NCBI GenBank assembly: GCA_016791085.1
Contig: JAEUNN010000072.1
Span: 1 to 8,590 of the forward strand
Source of the DNA: Rhodocyclaceae bacterium
Lineage (GTDB): Bacteria; Pseudomonadota; Gammaproteobacteria; Burkholderiales; Rhodocyclaceae
DNA: 8,590 nucleotides
Direction of reading: 5' to 3'
Under the pieces are notes generated by a model. The model worked only from the letters and a program-made list of their open reading frames with translations. It did not search any database and was not told the DNA's origin. Positions 1 to 6,521 of this stretch are shown piece by piece (position 1 is the stretch's first letter; every line of letters begins with the position of its first letter). Made by a program: the position numbers and the translations under genes.

Positions 1-1
1 G

Positions 2-499
2 CTCGCCTCGGCCTGCCTGCCGCTGCTGTTCCAGGCCGTGCAGATAGACGGCGAGTATTTCTGGGACGGCGGCTACATGGGCAATCCGGCGATCTTTCCG
101 CTCATTTACCACTGCAGCAGTTGCGACGTGGTGATCGTGCACATCAATCCCATCGTGCGGCGCGGCTGCCCCACCGGCGCCGCGGAAATACTCGATCGCG
201 TCAATGAACTGTCGTTCAATTCCTCGCTGATGCGCGAAATGCGCGCCATCGCCTTCGTCGGCAGTCTGCTCGACCAGGGCAAGGTCGCGCCGGGCGAATT
301 GAAGCGCATGCTCATCCATTCCGTGCGTTCCGACGACGCCATGGCGGTGCTCGGCGTGGCATCCAAACTCAATACCGACTGGCAGTTCCTGAGCGATCTG
401 TGCGATGCCGGGCGCGCCCAGGGGCAGAACTGGCTGGCGGAAAATTTCAATGCGCTGGGCAAACGTTCCAGCGTGGATGTGCGCGCCGAATTTCTCTGA
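2..499 (+). CDS. Patatin-like phospholipase family protein, C-terminal part (5' end outside window)
   Basis: This is the last 165 residues of a patatin-family serine lipid acyl hydrolase. The frame is open to the left edge, so the GTG at 38 is internal and not the start. The fragment contains WDGGYMGNP (visible residues 21-29), which holds the DG(G/A) aspartate of the patatin Ser-Asp dyad, here Asp at nucleotides 65-67. The GxSxG serine and the oxyanion loop would lie upstream, out of view. After the dyad comes a hydrophobic strand (VVIVHINPIVRRGCPTGAAE), then a mostly helical tail with N-rich and D/R-rich segments (WQFLSDLCDAGRAQGQNWL) ending RAEFL, as in the roughly 300-400 residue bacterial patatin-like proteins. 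Members hydrolyse acyl esters of phospholipids or other lipids. The substrate cannot be told here. The next gene, proA, is unrelated and 203 bp away, so an operon is not implied. Family call firm; exact function open. Confidence 0.88.
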   Translation, partial: LASACLPLLFQAVQIDGEYFWDGGYMGNPAIFPLIYHCSSCDVVIVHINPIVRRGCPTGAAEILDRVNELSFNSSLMREMRAIAFVGSLLDQGKVAPGELKRMLIHSVRSDDAMAVLGVASKLNTDWQFLSDLCDAGRAQGQNWLAENFNALGKRSSVDVRAEFL

Positions 500-591
500 G
501 CCGCGCGCGCCCAGACGCACGCCGTACCCATGCCACAGTCAAACGCCTGGCGCCGGCGTGAAAATTTGCGCAATCCACGTGCCGCGGCGGC

Positions 592-621
592 CCGCCGGGC
601 TATGTGACTCTGGCCCGGCGG
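592..621. repeat. Perfect 9-bp inverted repeat in the patatin-proA gap
   Basis: CCGCCGGGC at 592-600 is the exact reverse complement of GCCCGGCGG at 613-621, with a 12-nt loop. It lies 92 bp after the patatin stop and 81 bp before the proA start. No real T-run follows (only CGCGCTTTCG), so it is not a canonical intrinsic terminator. It could still be a weak terminator, an RNA 3'-end stabiliser or a protein-binding site. A TGTAAT hexamer at 634-639 resembles a -10 box, but no convincing -35 precedes it; the repeat would overlap that position. Nothing else recognisable was seen in 500-702. Confidence 0.45.
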
Positions 622-702
622 CGCGCTTTCGTGTGTAATTCTGTTCCATCCCGGCACGGAGCCGTTTCCGTGCCGAACAGACCAATTTTCATGCAGGGTT
701 CC

Positions 703-1959
703 ATGGATATCGAGCAATACATGCTGCAACTGGGCGCGCGTGCGCGCGCCGCGGCGCGCGAACTGGCCACCGCCAGCACGGGCGCCAAAAACGCCGCCCT
801 GATGGCCATGGCGGCTGCCGTGCGGGCGCGCGCCCAGGTCATTCTGGACGCCAATTCGGCCGACCTGGCCGCGGCCCAAGCGACCGGACTGGACGACGCC
901 ATGCTGGATCGCCTCACGCTCAGCGCCAAGGGCGTCGAACAGATGGCGCTGGGCCTGGAACAAGTGGCTGCGCTGCCGGACCCGGTCGGCGAAATGGGCG
1001 AATTCAAGCGCCGTCCCAGCGGCATACTGGTCGGCAAAATGCGCGTGCCGCTGGGCGTGGTGGGCATCATTTACGAAGCGCGTCCCAACGTCACGGCGGA
1101 TGCCGCGGCGCTGTGCCTCAAAAGCGGCAACGCGGCCATCCTGCGCGGCGGCTCGGAAGCCCTGCGCTCCAATCAGGCAGTCGCCGCCTGCGTGGCCGAA
1201 GGGCTGCGCAGCGCCGGGTTGCCGGCGGCCGCGGTACAGGTGCTGGAAACCACCGACCGCGCCGCGGTGGGCGTGCTGGTGGCCATGCCGCAATACGTGG
1301 ACGTGATCGTGCCGCGCGGCGGCAAAGGTCTGATCGAGCGCATTTCGCGCGAGGCGCGGGTGCCGGTGATCAAGCACCTGGACGGCAATTGTCACGTCTA
1401 TCTGGACGAATACGCCGACCCGGACAAGGCGCTGGCGATCGCCATCAACGCCAAAACCCAGCGCTACGGCACCTGCAACACCATGGAAACCCTGCTGGTG
1501 CATGCCGCCGTGGCGCCCGCGCTATTGCCCCGGCTGGCCGCCATCTACCTGGAAAAGGGCGTGGAACTGCGCGGCTGCCCGGCTGCCCGCGCGCTGGTGC
1601 CGCAAATGCGCGAGGCCACCGAAAGCGACTGGTATACCGAATACCTGGCGCCCATCCTGGCGGTACGCGTGCTGCCCGATCTGGCCGCGGCGATAGACCA
1701 CATCGAAACCTATGGTTCGCACCATACCGACGCCATCGTGACGGAAAACCACACGCGCGCCATGCGCTTCATCGCCGCGGTGGATTCCGCCTCGGTCATG
1801 GTGAATGCCTCGACGCGCTTTGCCGACGGCTTTGAATACGGCCTGGGCGCGGAAATCGGCATTTCCACAGACAAGGTGCATGCGCGCGGCCCGGTCGGCC
1901 TGGAAGGCCTCACGAGCCAGAAATGGGTGGTGTTCGGCAACGGCGAGGTACGCGGCTAG
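703..1959 (+). CDS. proA: Glutamate-5-semialdehyde dehydrogenase (gamma-glutamyl phosphate reductase)
   Basis: ProA is the cytosolic, NADPH-dependent enzyme that reduces gamma-glutamyl phosphate to glutamate-5-semialdehyde, the second step of proline synthesis from glutamate. The product is 418 residues, close to the 417-420 usual for bacterial ProA. Hallmarks in order: VPLGVVGIIYEARPNVT (about residues 115-131), then LKSGNAAILRGGSEA in the Rossmann region; PRGGKGLIERI (about 204-214); VPVIKHLDGNCHVY; and YGTCNTMETLLV with catalytic Cys258. The C-terminus has the ALDH-type FGLGAEIGIST-like segment and HARGPVGLEGLTSQKW. The ATG at 703 was chosen because AGGG (695-698) lies 4 nt upstream, the length fits the family and MDIEQYM is a natural ProA N-terminus. 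The in-frame ATG at 691 has no ribosome site, and the open frame back to 604 is unlike the family. proB is not adjacent. The gene ends 15 bp from the convergent methyltransferase gene. Confidence 0.97.
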   Translation: MDIEQYMLQLGARARAAARELATASTGAKNAALMAMAAAVRARAQVILDANSADLAAAQATGLDDAMLDRLTLSAKGVEQMALGLEQVAALPDPVGEMGEFKRRPSGILVGKMRVPLGVVGIIYEARPNVTADAAALCLKSGNAAILRGGSEALRSNQAVAACVAEGLRSAGLPAAAVQVLETTDRAAVGVLVAMPQYVDVIVPRGGKGLIERISREARVPVIKHLDGNCHVYLDEYADPDKALAIAINAKTQRYGTCNTMETLLVHAAVAPALLPRLAAIYLEKGVELRGCPAARALVPQMREATESDWYTEYLAPILAVRVLPDLAAAIDHIETYGSHHTDAIVTENHTRAMRFIAAVDSASVMVNASTRFADGFEYGLGAEIGISTDKVHARGPVGLEGLTSQKWVVFGNGEVRG

Positions 1960-1974
1960 GCTTTCCGGCGCGCC

Positions 1975-3507
1975 TCAGGCCGCTTCCACGAGCAGGCCCA
2001 CGCGCGCCAGTTCCGCGAGCTTTTCCGGCAGGCGCGCGGCCAGCACGGCTTCCAGTTCGCCCACCGTCAGATTGGCCGGCAGCGACGGCGGCAAGGGCAA
2101 ATTTTGCGCGCTCACCTTGGCGGCCAGCGCCGCGGCAATTTCCGCGACCGTGGCCTTGCCGTCCAACAGGCCGATCAAGGCGCGGCTCAGTGCATCTTCG
2201 ATCTGCAACACCTGGCCGCGCGGCGTCGCCACCGCCGCGCCCTGCCCGACCTGCCAGCGGGCGTAGGCGCTCACGGCCGGACGTTCGGACACGACGCAGG
2301 CAATCGGCGTGCGGTCCAGTTCCAGTTCCGCCATGCCGGCGCTATAGAGCACCAGAAAAAACTGCGCCAGATCGGCTTGCGCTTCGACATCGGCGGCACC
2401 CGCAAAGCGCAGCGCGTCGGCAAACGGCAGGCGCGCCGGCGCCATTTGCGCCAGCAATTCCAGCAAATGCGCGCGCGCCGGGTCGGCCACCGTAATGCTG
2501 CCGCTCTTGCCGTCGCCAAAACTGCGCGCGCCGGCCGCGTCCGCCGGCCCGGCGGTGAGGCGCGCCGCCACCGACATGTCGCGCACCGCGGCCGCGAGCG
2601 GATGCGCGCTGACGGTACGCCCGGCATGCACCAGCAAAGTTTGACGGAAACGTCGCATGCGCGCGAAATCGGCATATTGTTCGCGCGCCACGCGATCGCC
2701 CGCAAGTTCCGCCACCTCGGCCGCGAATGCGGCGTTGAGCCAGATGCGCTCGGCGTCGGCGAAATGCGCCTCGTCCAGATAAGCCAGGCCGTGGCGCGCC
2801 GCGTGGGCGGCAAAATCCGCAAATAGCACCGGCGCGTTGATGTCGGCCAGCGCATCGTGATAGAGCCCGGACGCAGACATGTCCGCAAGGCGCCGGTACT
2901 CGCTTTCGAGCACGGCGCGCTCCGGTTCGCCGGCCGCCGACCAGCCCACCGCACGGCGCGCGAAATCCAGCGCGGCGGCCATGCGCCGGGCCGGATCGGC
3001 CACGCCGCGCACATGGAAACAGGCCATGTCTTCCAGCAGGCAGCGCAAATGGCCGCCCGGCAGCGTGTTATAACTTACGAAAGCCACGCCGTCCGCCGCC
3101 AGCCGCTCGGCGCACACCCTGAGGAGGGCATCCTGCACCGCCGGCGGCACCCAGGAATACACGCCATGCGCAATGATGTAATCGAACTCACCCCAGCCGG
3201 CGTCGATGGCGCACAGGTCGGCGGCGTGCAGTTCCAGCGCCAGGCCGGCGGCACGCGCGACGTCGCGGCCGCGGCGTATGCCGGATTCGGCCAGATCGAC
3301 GCCGACCAGCTTCATTTGCGGAAATTCCGCCGCCAGCCAGATCAGGTGCTGGGCGTCGCCGCAACCCAGTTCGAGTACGCGCGCGCCCGCCAGATCGGGC
3401 GCGCGATGCCCGCGCAGCCAGGCGTGCGTGCGCATTCTGCGCGGGTGGGCCTGCGGCCTTGGGGAACCGCTGTATTCCTGCAGGTCATAGGGATTTTCGG
3501 CGCTCAT
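1975..3507 (-). CDS. Class I SAM-dependent methyltransferase with methyltransferase regulatory domain
   Basis: The 510-residue product has three parts. The N-terminal Rossmann methyltransferase shows motif I VLELGCG (residues 44-50), an acidic residue ending strand 2 in LVGVD (Asp71), FDYIIAHGVYSWVP (108-121) and VSYNTLPGG (144-152). The middle part (roughly 200-300), with LYHDALADINAPVLFADF and a following LAYLDEAHF, matches the predicted methyltransferase regulatory domain (MethyTransf_Reg, PF10119). The C-terminus (about 400-510) is Ala/Leu-rich and looks like a winged-helix-type domain (TVAEIAAAL). This architecture is shared with the Rickettsia outer-membrane-protein lysine methyltransferases, but also with many uncharacterised proteins, so the substrate is unknown. 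The ATG at 3507 was chosen because GAGG lies 8 nt upstream and MSAENPYDLQEY is a family-like N-terminus; a TTG at 3570 would add 21 unconserved residues. It is transcribed away from the CHI-like gene and ends tail-to-tail with proA, so it appears to be monocistronic. Confidence 0.9.
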   Translation of the reverse strand: MSAENPYDLQEYSGSPRPQAHPRRMRTHAWLRGHRAPDLAGARVLELGCGDAQHLIWLAAEFPQMKLVGVDLAESGIRRGRDVARAAGLALELHAADLCAIDAGWGEFDYIIAHGVYSWVPPAVQDALLRVCAERLAADGVAFVSYNTLPGGHLRCLLEDMACFHVRGVADPARRMAAALDFARRAVGWSAAGEPERAVLESEYRRLADMSASGLYHDALADINAPVLFADFAAHAARHGLAYLDEAHFADAERIWLNAAFAAEVAELAGDRVAREQYADFARMRRFRQTLLVHAGRTVSAHPLAAAVRDMSVAARLTAGPADAAGARSFGDGKSGSITVADPARAHLLELLAQMAPARLPFADALRFAGAADVEAQADLAQFFLVLYSAGMAELELDRTPIACVVSERPAVSAYARWQVGQGAAVATPRGQVLQIEDALSRALIGLLDGKATVAEIAAALAAKVSAQNLPLPPSLPANLTVGELEAVLAARLPEKLAELARVGLLVEAA

Positions 3508-3527
3508 CGCGACAGCCTCGGGTGACA

Positions 3528-3553
3528 CGCCGAAATCGGCGAAAATGCCGATT
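3528..3553. promoter_or_regulatory. Overlapping inverted repeats in the 65-bp divergent intergenic region
   Basis: Two inverted repeats share an arm. CGCCGA (3528-3533) AA TCGGCG (3536-3541) is a 14-bp compact palindrome. AATCGGC (3534-3540) GAAAAT GCCGATT (3547-3553) is a 7-bp perfect stem with a 6-nt loop. GCCGA thus occurs twice in direct orientation and once inverted. The element lies 20 bp upstream of both start codons, in the only space available for promoters of the methyltransferase and the CHI-like gene, which suggests an operator. No confident -35/-10 pair could be placed. Function is inferred only. Confidence 0.4.
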
Positions 3554-3572
3554 CTAAACACAGGAGCCAAGC

Positions 3573-4193
3573 ATGACCGGACAATTCGCTCCCATCGCAG
3601 CGCAGATCGGGCGCCTGCTGCGCCGGACCGCCCTGCTGTTCGCCTGTGCGCTAGGCCTCGGCGCCGGCGCGGCCGCCGCGGCTGAAGTGGCAGGCATCAA
3701 GTTCGCCGACAGTTCCCGACTGGCCGGCCATACCCTGCAACTGAATGGCGTGGGCGTGCGCAAGAAAGCCATTTTCAAGGTGTATGCCATGGGGCTCTAT
3801 CTGCCCGCCAGAACCGACAACGGCGAAACCGCCATGGACATGCCCGGCCCCAAACGCGCCCTGCTGGTCACGTTGATGGGTCTGTCCGGCGAACAACTGG
3901 CCGATGCCGTGGTGCGCAGCATGAGTTCGCGCGTGAGCAAGGAAGAACTGGACAAGCTGTCGGCGCGCATGGAACAGTTTCGCAGCGACATCCTGCAGGT
4001 CAAGGACACCAAATCCGGCACCGCCATCACGCTCGACTACCTGCCTGAAAGCGGCACGCAACTGGTGGTAGCCGGTGCGCCGCAGGGCGGGCCCGTGCCC
4101 GGCGAGGATTTTTTCCGCGCCCTGCTCAATGTCTGGCTGGGTAAAAATGCAATCCAGAACGATCTTAAAGACGGCCTGCTCGGCAAGCCCTGA
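3573..4193 (+). CDS. Exported chalcone isomerase-like domain protein
   Basis: This 206-residue protein belongs to the bacterial chalcone isomerase-like family (Chalcone_3 type). These proteins share the CHI fold, but bacteria carrying them do not make flavonoids and their role is not established. Residues 14-18 (RLLRR) followed by a hydrophobic, Ala-rich stretch to residue 37 form a signal peptide with a likely cleavage AAA|EV between 37 and 38, so the mature protein should be periplasmic. Cys25 lies inside the hydrophobic core without a good lipobox, so a lipoprotein is unlikely. Family landmarks are LNGVGVRKKAIFKVYAMGLY (57-76), ALLVTLMGLSGEQLADA in the middle, and the C-terminal GEDFFRALLNVWLGKNAIQ before LKDGLLG. 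The ATG at 3573 is preceded by a strong AGGAG (3562-3566). It heads a rightward cluster; ogt begins within a few bases of its stop, so the two are probably co-transcribed. Confidence 0.9.
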   Translation: MTGQFAPIAAQIGRLLRRTALLFACALGLGAGAAAAAEVAGIKFADSSRLAGHTLQLNGVGVRKKAIFKVYAMGLYLPARTDNGETAMDMPGPKRALLVTLMGLSGEQLADAVVRSMSSRVSKEELDKLSARMEQFRSDILQVKDTKSGTAITLDYLPESGTQLVVAGAPQGGPVPGEDFFRALLNVWLGKNAIQNDLKDGLLGKP

Positions 4194-4197
4194 GGCC

Positions 4198-4719
4198 GTG
4201 CCGGCCACTGCGGTGCCGCACGCCACCCCCTATGCGGCCGTGCTGGCGGCGCCCGGCTTCTGCCTGGGGGTGCAGAGCCACGCCGGGCGCATCGTGGAAA
4301 TTTGCTTCTTGCCGGCACAGGCCGAAATCGCCCCGCAAGATGGCGCGGCGGCCCTTGCGGTACAGCAGTTGGCGGCCTGGCTGGCCGACCCGGATTACCC
4401 TTTCGACCTGCCGCTGGCTGCCGCCGGCAGCCCCTTCCAGCGCCGCGTGTGGGCGGCCATTGCGGCGATTCCGCGCGGCACGACCGCCAGCTATGGCGAA
4501 CTGGCCGCCGGCCTGGCAAGTTCGGCGCGCGCGGTGGGCGGTGCCTGCCGCGCCAACCCCTACCCCATCGTCGTGCCCTGCCACCGCGTCGTCGCCCGCA
4601 GCGCCGGATTCAACGGCGGGCTGGGCGGATTTGCCGGCCATACCGGCGGCCTGCTGCTGGACATCAAGCGCTGGCTGTTGCGCCACGAGGCGCCGCGCCG
4701 CCTGGATTTGCGTCCATGA
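4198..4719 (+). CDS. ogt: Methylated-DNA--[protein]-cysteine S-methyltransferase
   Basis: This suicide repair enzyme moves the alkyl group from O6-alkylguanine (and O4-alkylthymine) in DNA to its own cysteine. Visible features: an N-terminal half of the Ogt/Ada type (PYAAVLAAPGFCLGVQ onward); the DNA-binding winged helix GSPFQRRVWAAIAAIPRG, then TTASYGELA; the arginine-finger segment ARAVGGACRANP; the active site IVVPCHRVV with acceptor Cys128; and GFNGGLGGF followed by IKRWLLRHE at the C-terminus. The start is uncertain. GTG at 4198 gives 173 residues and sits 4 bp after the CHI-like stop; GTG at 4213 gives 168; ATG at 4147 gives 190 but would overlap the previous gene by 47 bp. None has a well-spaced ribosome site, which fits translational coupling. 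The stop overlaps the xerD start as ATGA. Lone Ogt proteins lack the Ada regulatory domain, as here. The function is firm and the start only tentative. Confidence 0.92.
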   Translation: MPATAVPHATPYAAVLAAPGFCLGVQSHAGRIVEICFLPAQAEIAPQDGAAALAVQQLAAWLADPDYPFDLPLAAAGSPFQRRVWAAIAAIPRGTTASYGELAAGLASSARAVGGACRANPYPIVVPCHRVVARSAGFNGGLGGFAGHTGGLLLDIKRWLLRHEAPRRLDLRP

Positions 4720-5621
4720 CCGCGGCGCAAGGTGAAGTATCCGCCCTGGTGGCGGAGTTCTGCGACGGCCTGTGGCTCGCCGACGGCCTGGCCGACAATA
4801 CCCTCGCCGCCTACCGCAGCGATCTTGGCGCCGTCGAGCGCCATCTGGCCGGGCGCGGCGCCAGTCTGGCCGCGGCGGCGGATGCCGACCTGGCGGAATT
4901 TTTTGCCGCCTATCACGCTCACCACAAACCCGCCAGCCAGCGCCGGCTGTTCGCGAGCTTGCGCCGCTTCTACGGCTGGCTGATGCAACAGGGCCGCATC
5001 GCGCACGACCCCACGCTGCGCCTGGAAGCGCCCCCGGCGCCGCAACGCTTTCCGAAAACCCTGAGCGAAGCCGAGGTCGAAGCCCTGCTCGCGGCGCCCG
5101 ACATCTGCGCGATTTACGGATTGCGCGACCGCGCCATGCTGGAAGTGCTGTACGCCAGCGGCTTGCGCGTGTCCGAACTGGTCGGCCTGAAGTTGTTCGA
5201 CGTCGCGCAGGACGCCGGCGTCGTGCGCGTGCTGGGCAAAGGATCGAAAGAACGCCTCGTGCCGCTCGGCGAATACGCGCTCGAATGGCTGGCGCGTTAC
5301 CTTGCCGAAGCGCGCCCGCAACTTGCCGCGGGGCGCATCGACGACGCCGTGTTCCTGACCCGTTTCGGCAGCGCCATGACGCGCCAGATGTTCTGGCAGA
5401 TCGTCAAGCGCCACGCCCAGACTGCCGGCATCATGCCGCGCAGCCTGTCACCGCATACGCTGCGCCATGCGTTCGCAACGCATTTGCTCAATCACGGCGC
5501 GGATTTGCGGGTGGTGCAAATGCTGCTTGGGCATGCCGATATTTCCACCACGCAGATTTACACTCATGTGGCGCGCGAGCGCCTCAAGGCCCTGCATGCG
5601 CGCCACCATCCGCGCGGCTGA
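4716..5621 (+). CDS. xerD: Site-specific tyrosine recombinase XerD
   Basis: XerD acts with XerC at the chromosomal dif site to resolve chromosome dimers, activated by FtsK at the septum. The product is 301 residues (E. coli XerD has 298). The N-terminal SAM-like core-binding domain spans about residues 1-110 (LADNTLAAYRSDL, then RRLFASLRRFYGWL), followed by the catalytic domain. All catalytic residues are present with XerD spacing: Arg151 in ASGLRVSELVGL, Lys175 in VLGKGSKERLVPLG, His247 and Arg250 in SPHTLRHAFATHLLNHGADL, His273 in LLGHADISTTQIYTHV and nucleophile Tyr282. Their spacing matches E. coli XerD R148/K172/H244/R247/H270/Y279 offset by three. The long matches RVVQMLLGHADISTTQIYTH and HHPRG at the C-terminus favour XerD over XerC or an integrase. 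ATG at 4716 overlaps the ogt stop by 4 nt (ATGA), indicating translational coupling. No dif site was seen in the window. Confidence 0.96.
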   Translation: MTAAQGEVSALVAEFCDGLWLADGLADNTLAAYRSDLGAVERHLAGRGASLAAAADADLAEFFAAYHAHHKPASQRRLFASLRRFYGWLMQQGRIAHDPTLRLEAPPAPQRFPKTLSEAEVEALLAAPDICAIYGLRDRAMLEVLYASGLRVSELVGLKLFDVAQDAGVVRVLGKGSKERLVPLGEYALEWLARYLAEARPQLAAGRIDDAVFLTRFGSAMTRQMFWQIVKRHAQTAGIMPRSLSPHTLRHAFATHLLNHGADLRVVQMLLGHADISTTQIYTHVARERLKALHARHHPRG

Positions 5622-5665
5622 CCCATAGGTCCCGGCGGCCCCGCCACACAACGAAAGAACAGCCC

Positions 5666-6148
5666 ATGAGCGAGCATATTCCGGACACTCCCGCCACGCG
5701 CATGCTCAGACAGCACCGCATCGCGTTCTCGACCCATCTATACACCTACGAGGAGCACGGCGGCACCCGGGTATCCGCGCGCGAGCTCAATGTGGACGAG
5801 CACGCGGTCGTGAAAACCCTGGTCATGGAGGACGATAGCCACAAGCCGCTCATCGTGCTCATGCACGGCGACCGCAAGGTTGCAACCAAACAACTCGCCA
5901 CCCAGATCGGCCGGCGCAAGGTCGAAGCCTGCAAACCCGAAGTGGCGCAAAAACACACCGGCTACATGGTGGGCGGAACCAGCCCGTTCGGCACGCGCAA
6001 GGCGCTGCCGGTATTCCTGCAGAAATCCATTCTCGATCTGCCGCTGGTCTATATCAACGGCGGCCGGCGCGGATTCCTGGTCGGCGTGCATGCGCACGAC
6101 CTGATGCAGTTGCTGCACCCGGTGCTGGTGGACTGCGCCCAGGTCTGA
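5666..6148 (+). CDS. ybaK: Cys-tRNA(Pro)/Cys-tRNA(Cys) deacylase, YbaK/EbsC family
   Basis: YbaK is a free-standing trans-editing factor that hydrolyses cysteine mischarged on tRNA(Pro) by prolyl-tRNA synthetase. The 160-residue product is the usual length and is a single YbaK/prolyl-tRNA synthetase-associated domain. Recognisable elements are TPATRMLRQHRIAFSTHLY (9-26), AVVKTLVM with the conserved lysine Lys50 that corresponds to the catalytic lysine of the family, MHGDRKVATKQLA (66-78), GYMVGGTSPFGTRKALPVFL (99-118) and the closing VYINGGRRGFLVGV. The ATG at 5666 is preceded by GAAAGA (5653-5658), a modest ribosome site at about 7-nt spacing. It lies 44 bp after xerD on the same strand with no clear terminator between, so it may be read with that cluster. 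The protein acts in the cytosol with ProRS. A related aminoacyl-tRNA deacylase specificity cannot be excluded from sequence alone. Confidence 0.94.
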   Translation: MSEHIPDTPATRMLRQHRIAFSTHLYTYEEHGGTRVSARELNVDEHAVVKTLVMEDDSHKPLIVLMHGDRKVATKQLATQIGRRKVEACKPEVAQKHTGYMVGGTSPFGTRKALPVFLQKSILDLPLVYINGGRRGFLVGVHAHDLMQLLHPVLVDCAQV

Positions 6149-6226
6149 GCCGGGGCCGGGTTCGTCGCCCAGCCATCGCGGACGGACGCATCCCGCACGC
6201 CCGCAGCGGCGCTTTGCAGGTTATAT

Positions 6227-6267
6227 TTGACCAAACGCAAGTTCTTGCAACGACCTGCACTTATACT
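6227..6267 (+). promoter_or_regulatory. Promoter-like patch with palindrome GCAAGttCTTGC
   Basis: TATACT at 6262-6267 is a good -10 match. TTGACC at 6227-6232 is a good -35 match, but the 29-bp spacing is too long for the two to act together. Where the -35 for this -10 should lie (about 6239-6244) there is instead an inverted repeat, GCAAG (6237-6241) TT CTTGC (6244-6248). A weak -35 covered by a palindrome suggests a regulator-dependent promoter. A start near 6274 would give a leader of about 250 nt. Tentative. Confidence 0.3.
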
Positions 6268-6283
6268 GCCGCCGATCGCATCT

Positions 6284-6336
6284 GCACCGGGCATTGGCCG
6301 CGGCGGCCGCACAGCCTGTCTGCCGGCAGCCGGTGC
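6284..6336. repeat. Nested inverted repeats, possible folded RNA leader element
   Basis: GCACCGG (6284-6290) pairs perfectly with CCGGTGC (6330-6336). Between them are GGCCG (6296-6300) CGG CGGCC (6304-6308), a 5-bp stem with a 3-nt loop, and the perfect 10-bp palindrome CTGCCGGCAG (6320-6329). In RNA this could form an outer stem enclosing one or two hairpins; in DNA the palindrome could bind a dimeric regulator. GC-rich DNA produces such pairings by chance, so confidence is low. Confidence 0.3.
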
Positions 6337-6521
6337 GTAAAACCCAGAATGTGGCTCACCTGGACCATGAAAGAATGTCCCTACGCCGTCGCCCTGACCA
6401 GCCCGCCGGGAAACGCAGCGAAGGCGGCCCAGGCCTGCCATAAACAACAACGTCGCATGCAGTTCCCGCCCGCCGCACGCGCAGCGCAGCGCCGCGGCCG
6501 GACCGCAAGCAGGAGGCGCAC

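Larger units (their letters stand above)
6149..6521 (+). other. 373-bp non-coding stretch, probable leader of the monooxygenase gene
   Basis: No convincing gene lies here. An AT-rich patch (about 6218-6270) contrasts with the GC-rich surroundings and carries promoter-like hexamers. A self-complementary block follows at 6284-6336. The rest, to the strong AGGAGG at 6511-6516, is GC-rich without clear structure. The only open frame worth noting (ATG at 6367 to TGA at 6525, 52 codons) lacks a ribosome site and resembles no protein I know. I see no tRNA, terminator with a T-run, or riboswitch class that I recognise. Confidence 0.6.

Noticed and set aside
604..702. In-frame upstream extension of proA
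   Set aside because: It would add 33 residues not found in ProA, and passes through the hairpin arm; ATG 703 gives the normal length.
106..1503. A 465-codon open frame on the minus strand opposite the patatin end and proA
   Set aside because: It lies antisense to a clear proA, has low-complexity His/Arg/Gly-rich composition, and is the kind of frame GC-rich codon bias produces; no family resemblance.
3553..3558. TCTAAA as a -10 box for the CHI-like gene
   Set aside because: Transcription would begin inside or after the AGGAG ribosome site at 3562-3566.
3508..3570. N-terminal extension of the methyltransferase to TTG 3570
   Set aside because: No ribosome site for the TTG, it would consume the whole divergent promoter region, and ATG 3507 has GAGG at good spacing.
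4560..5414. A 284-codon minus-strand frame opposite ogt and xerD
   Set aside because: Mirror of well-supported coding sequence with His/Arg/Gln-rich composition and no recognisable motif.
4716..5621. Tyrosine recombinase as evidence of an integrated mobile element
   Set aside because: All features match housekeeping XerD, the neighbours are core genes, and no attachment-site repeats or phage genes are present.
6284..6336. Cloverleaf-like pairing as a tRNA
   Set aside because: Too short, no T-loop GTTCRA motif, no anticodon arm and no acceptor stem with a usable 3' end.
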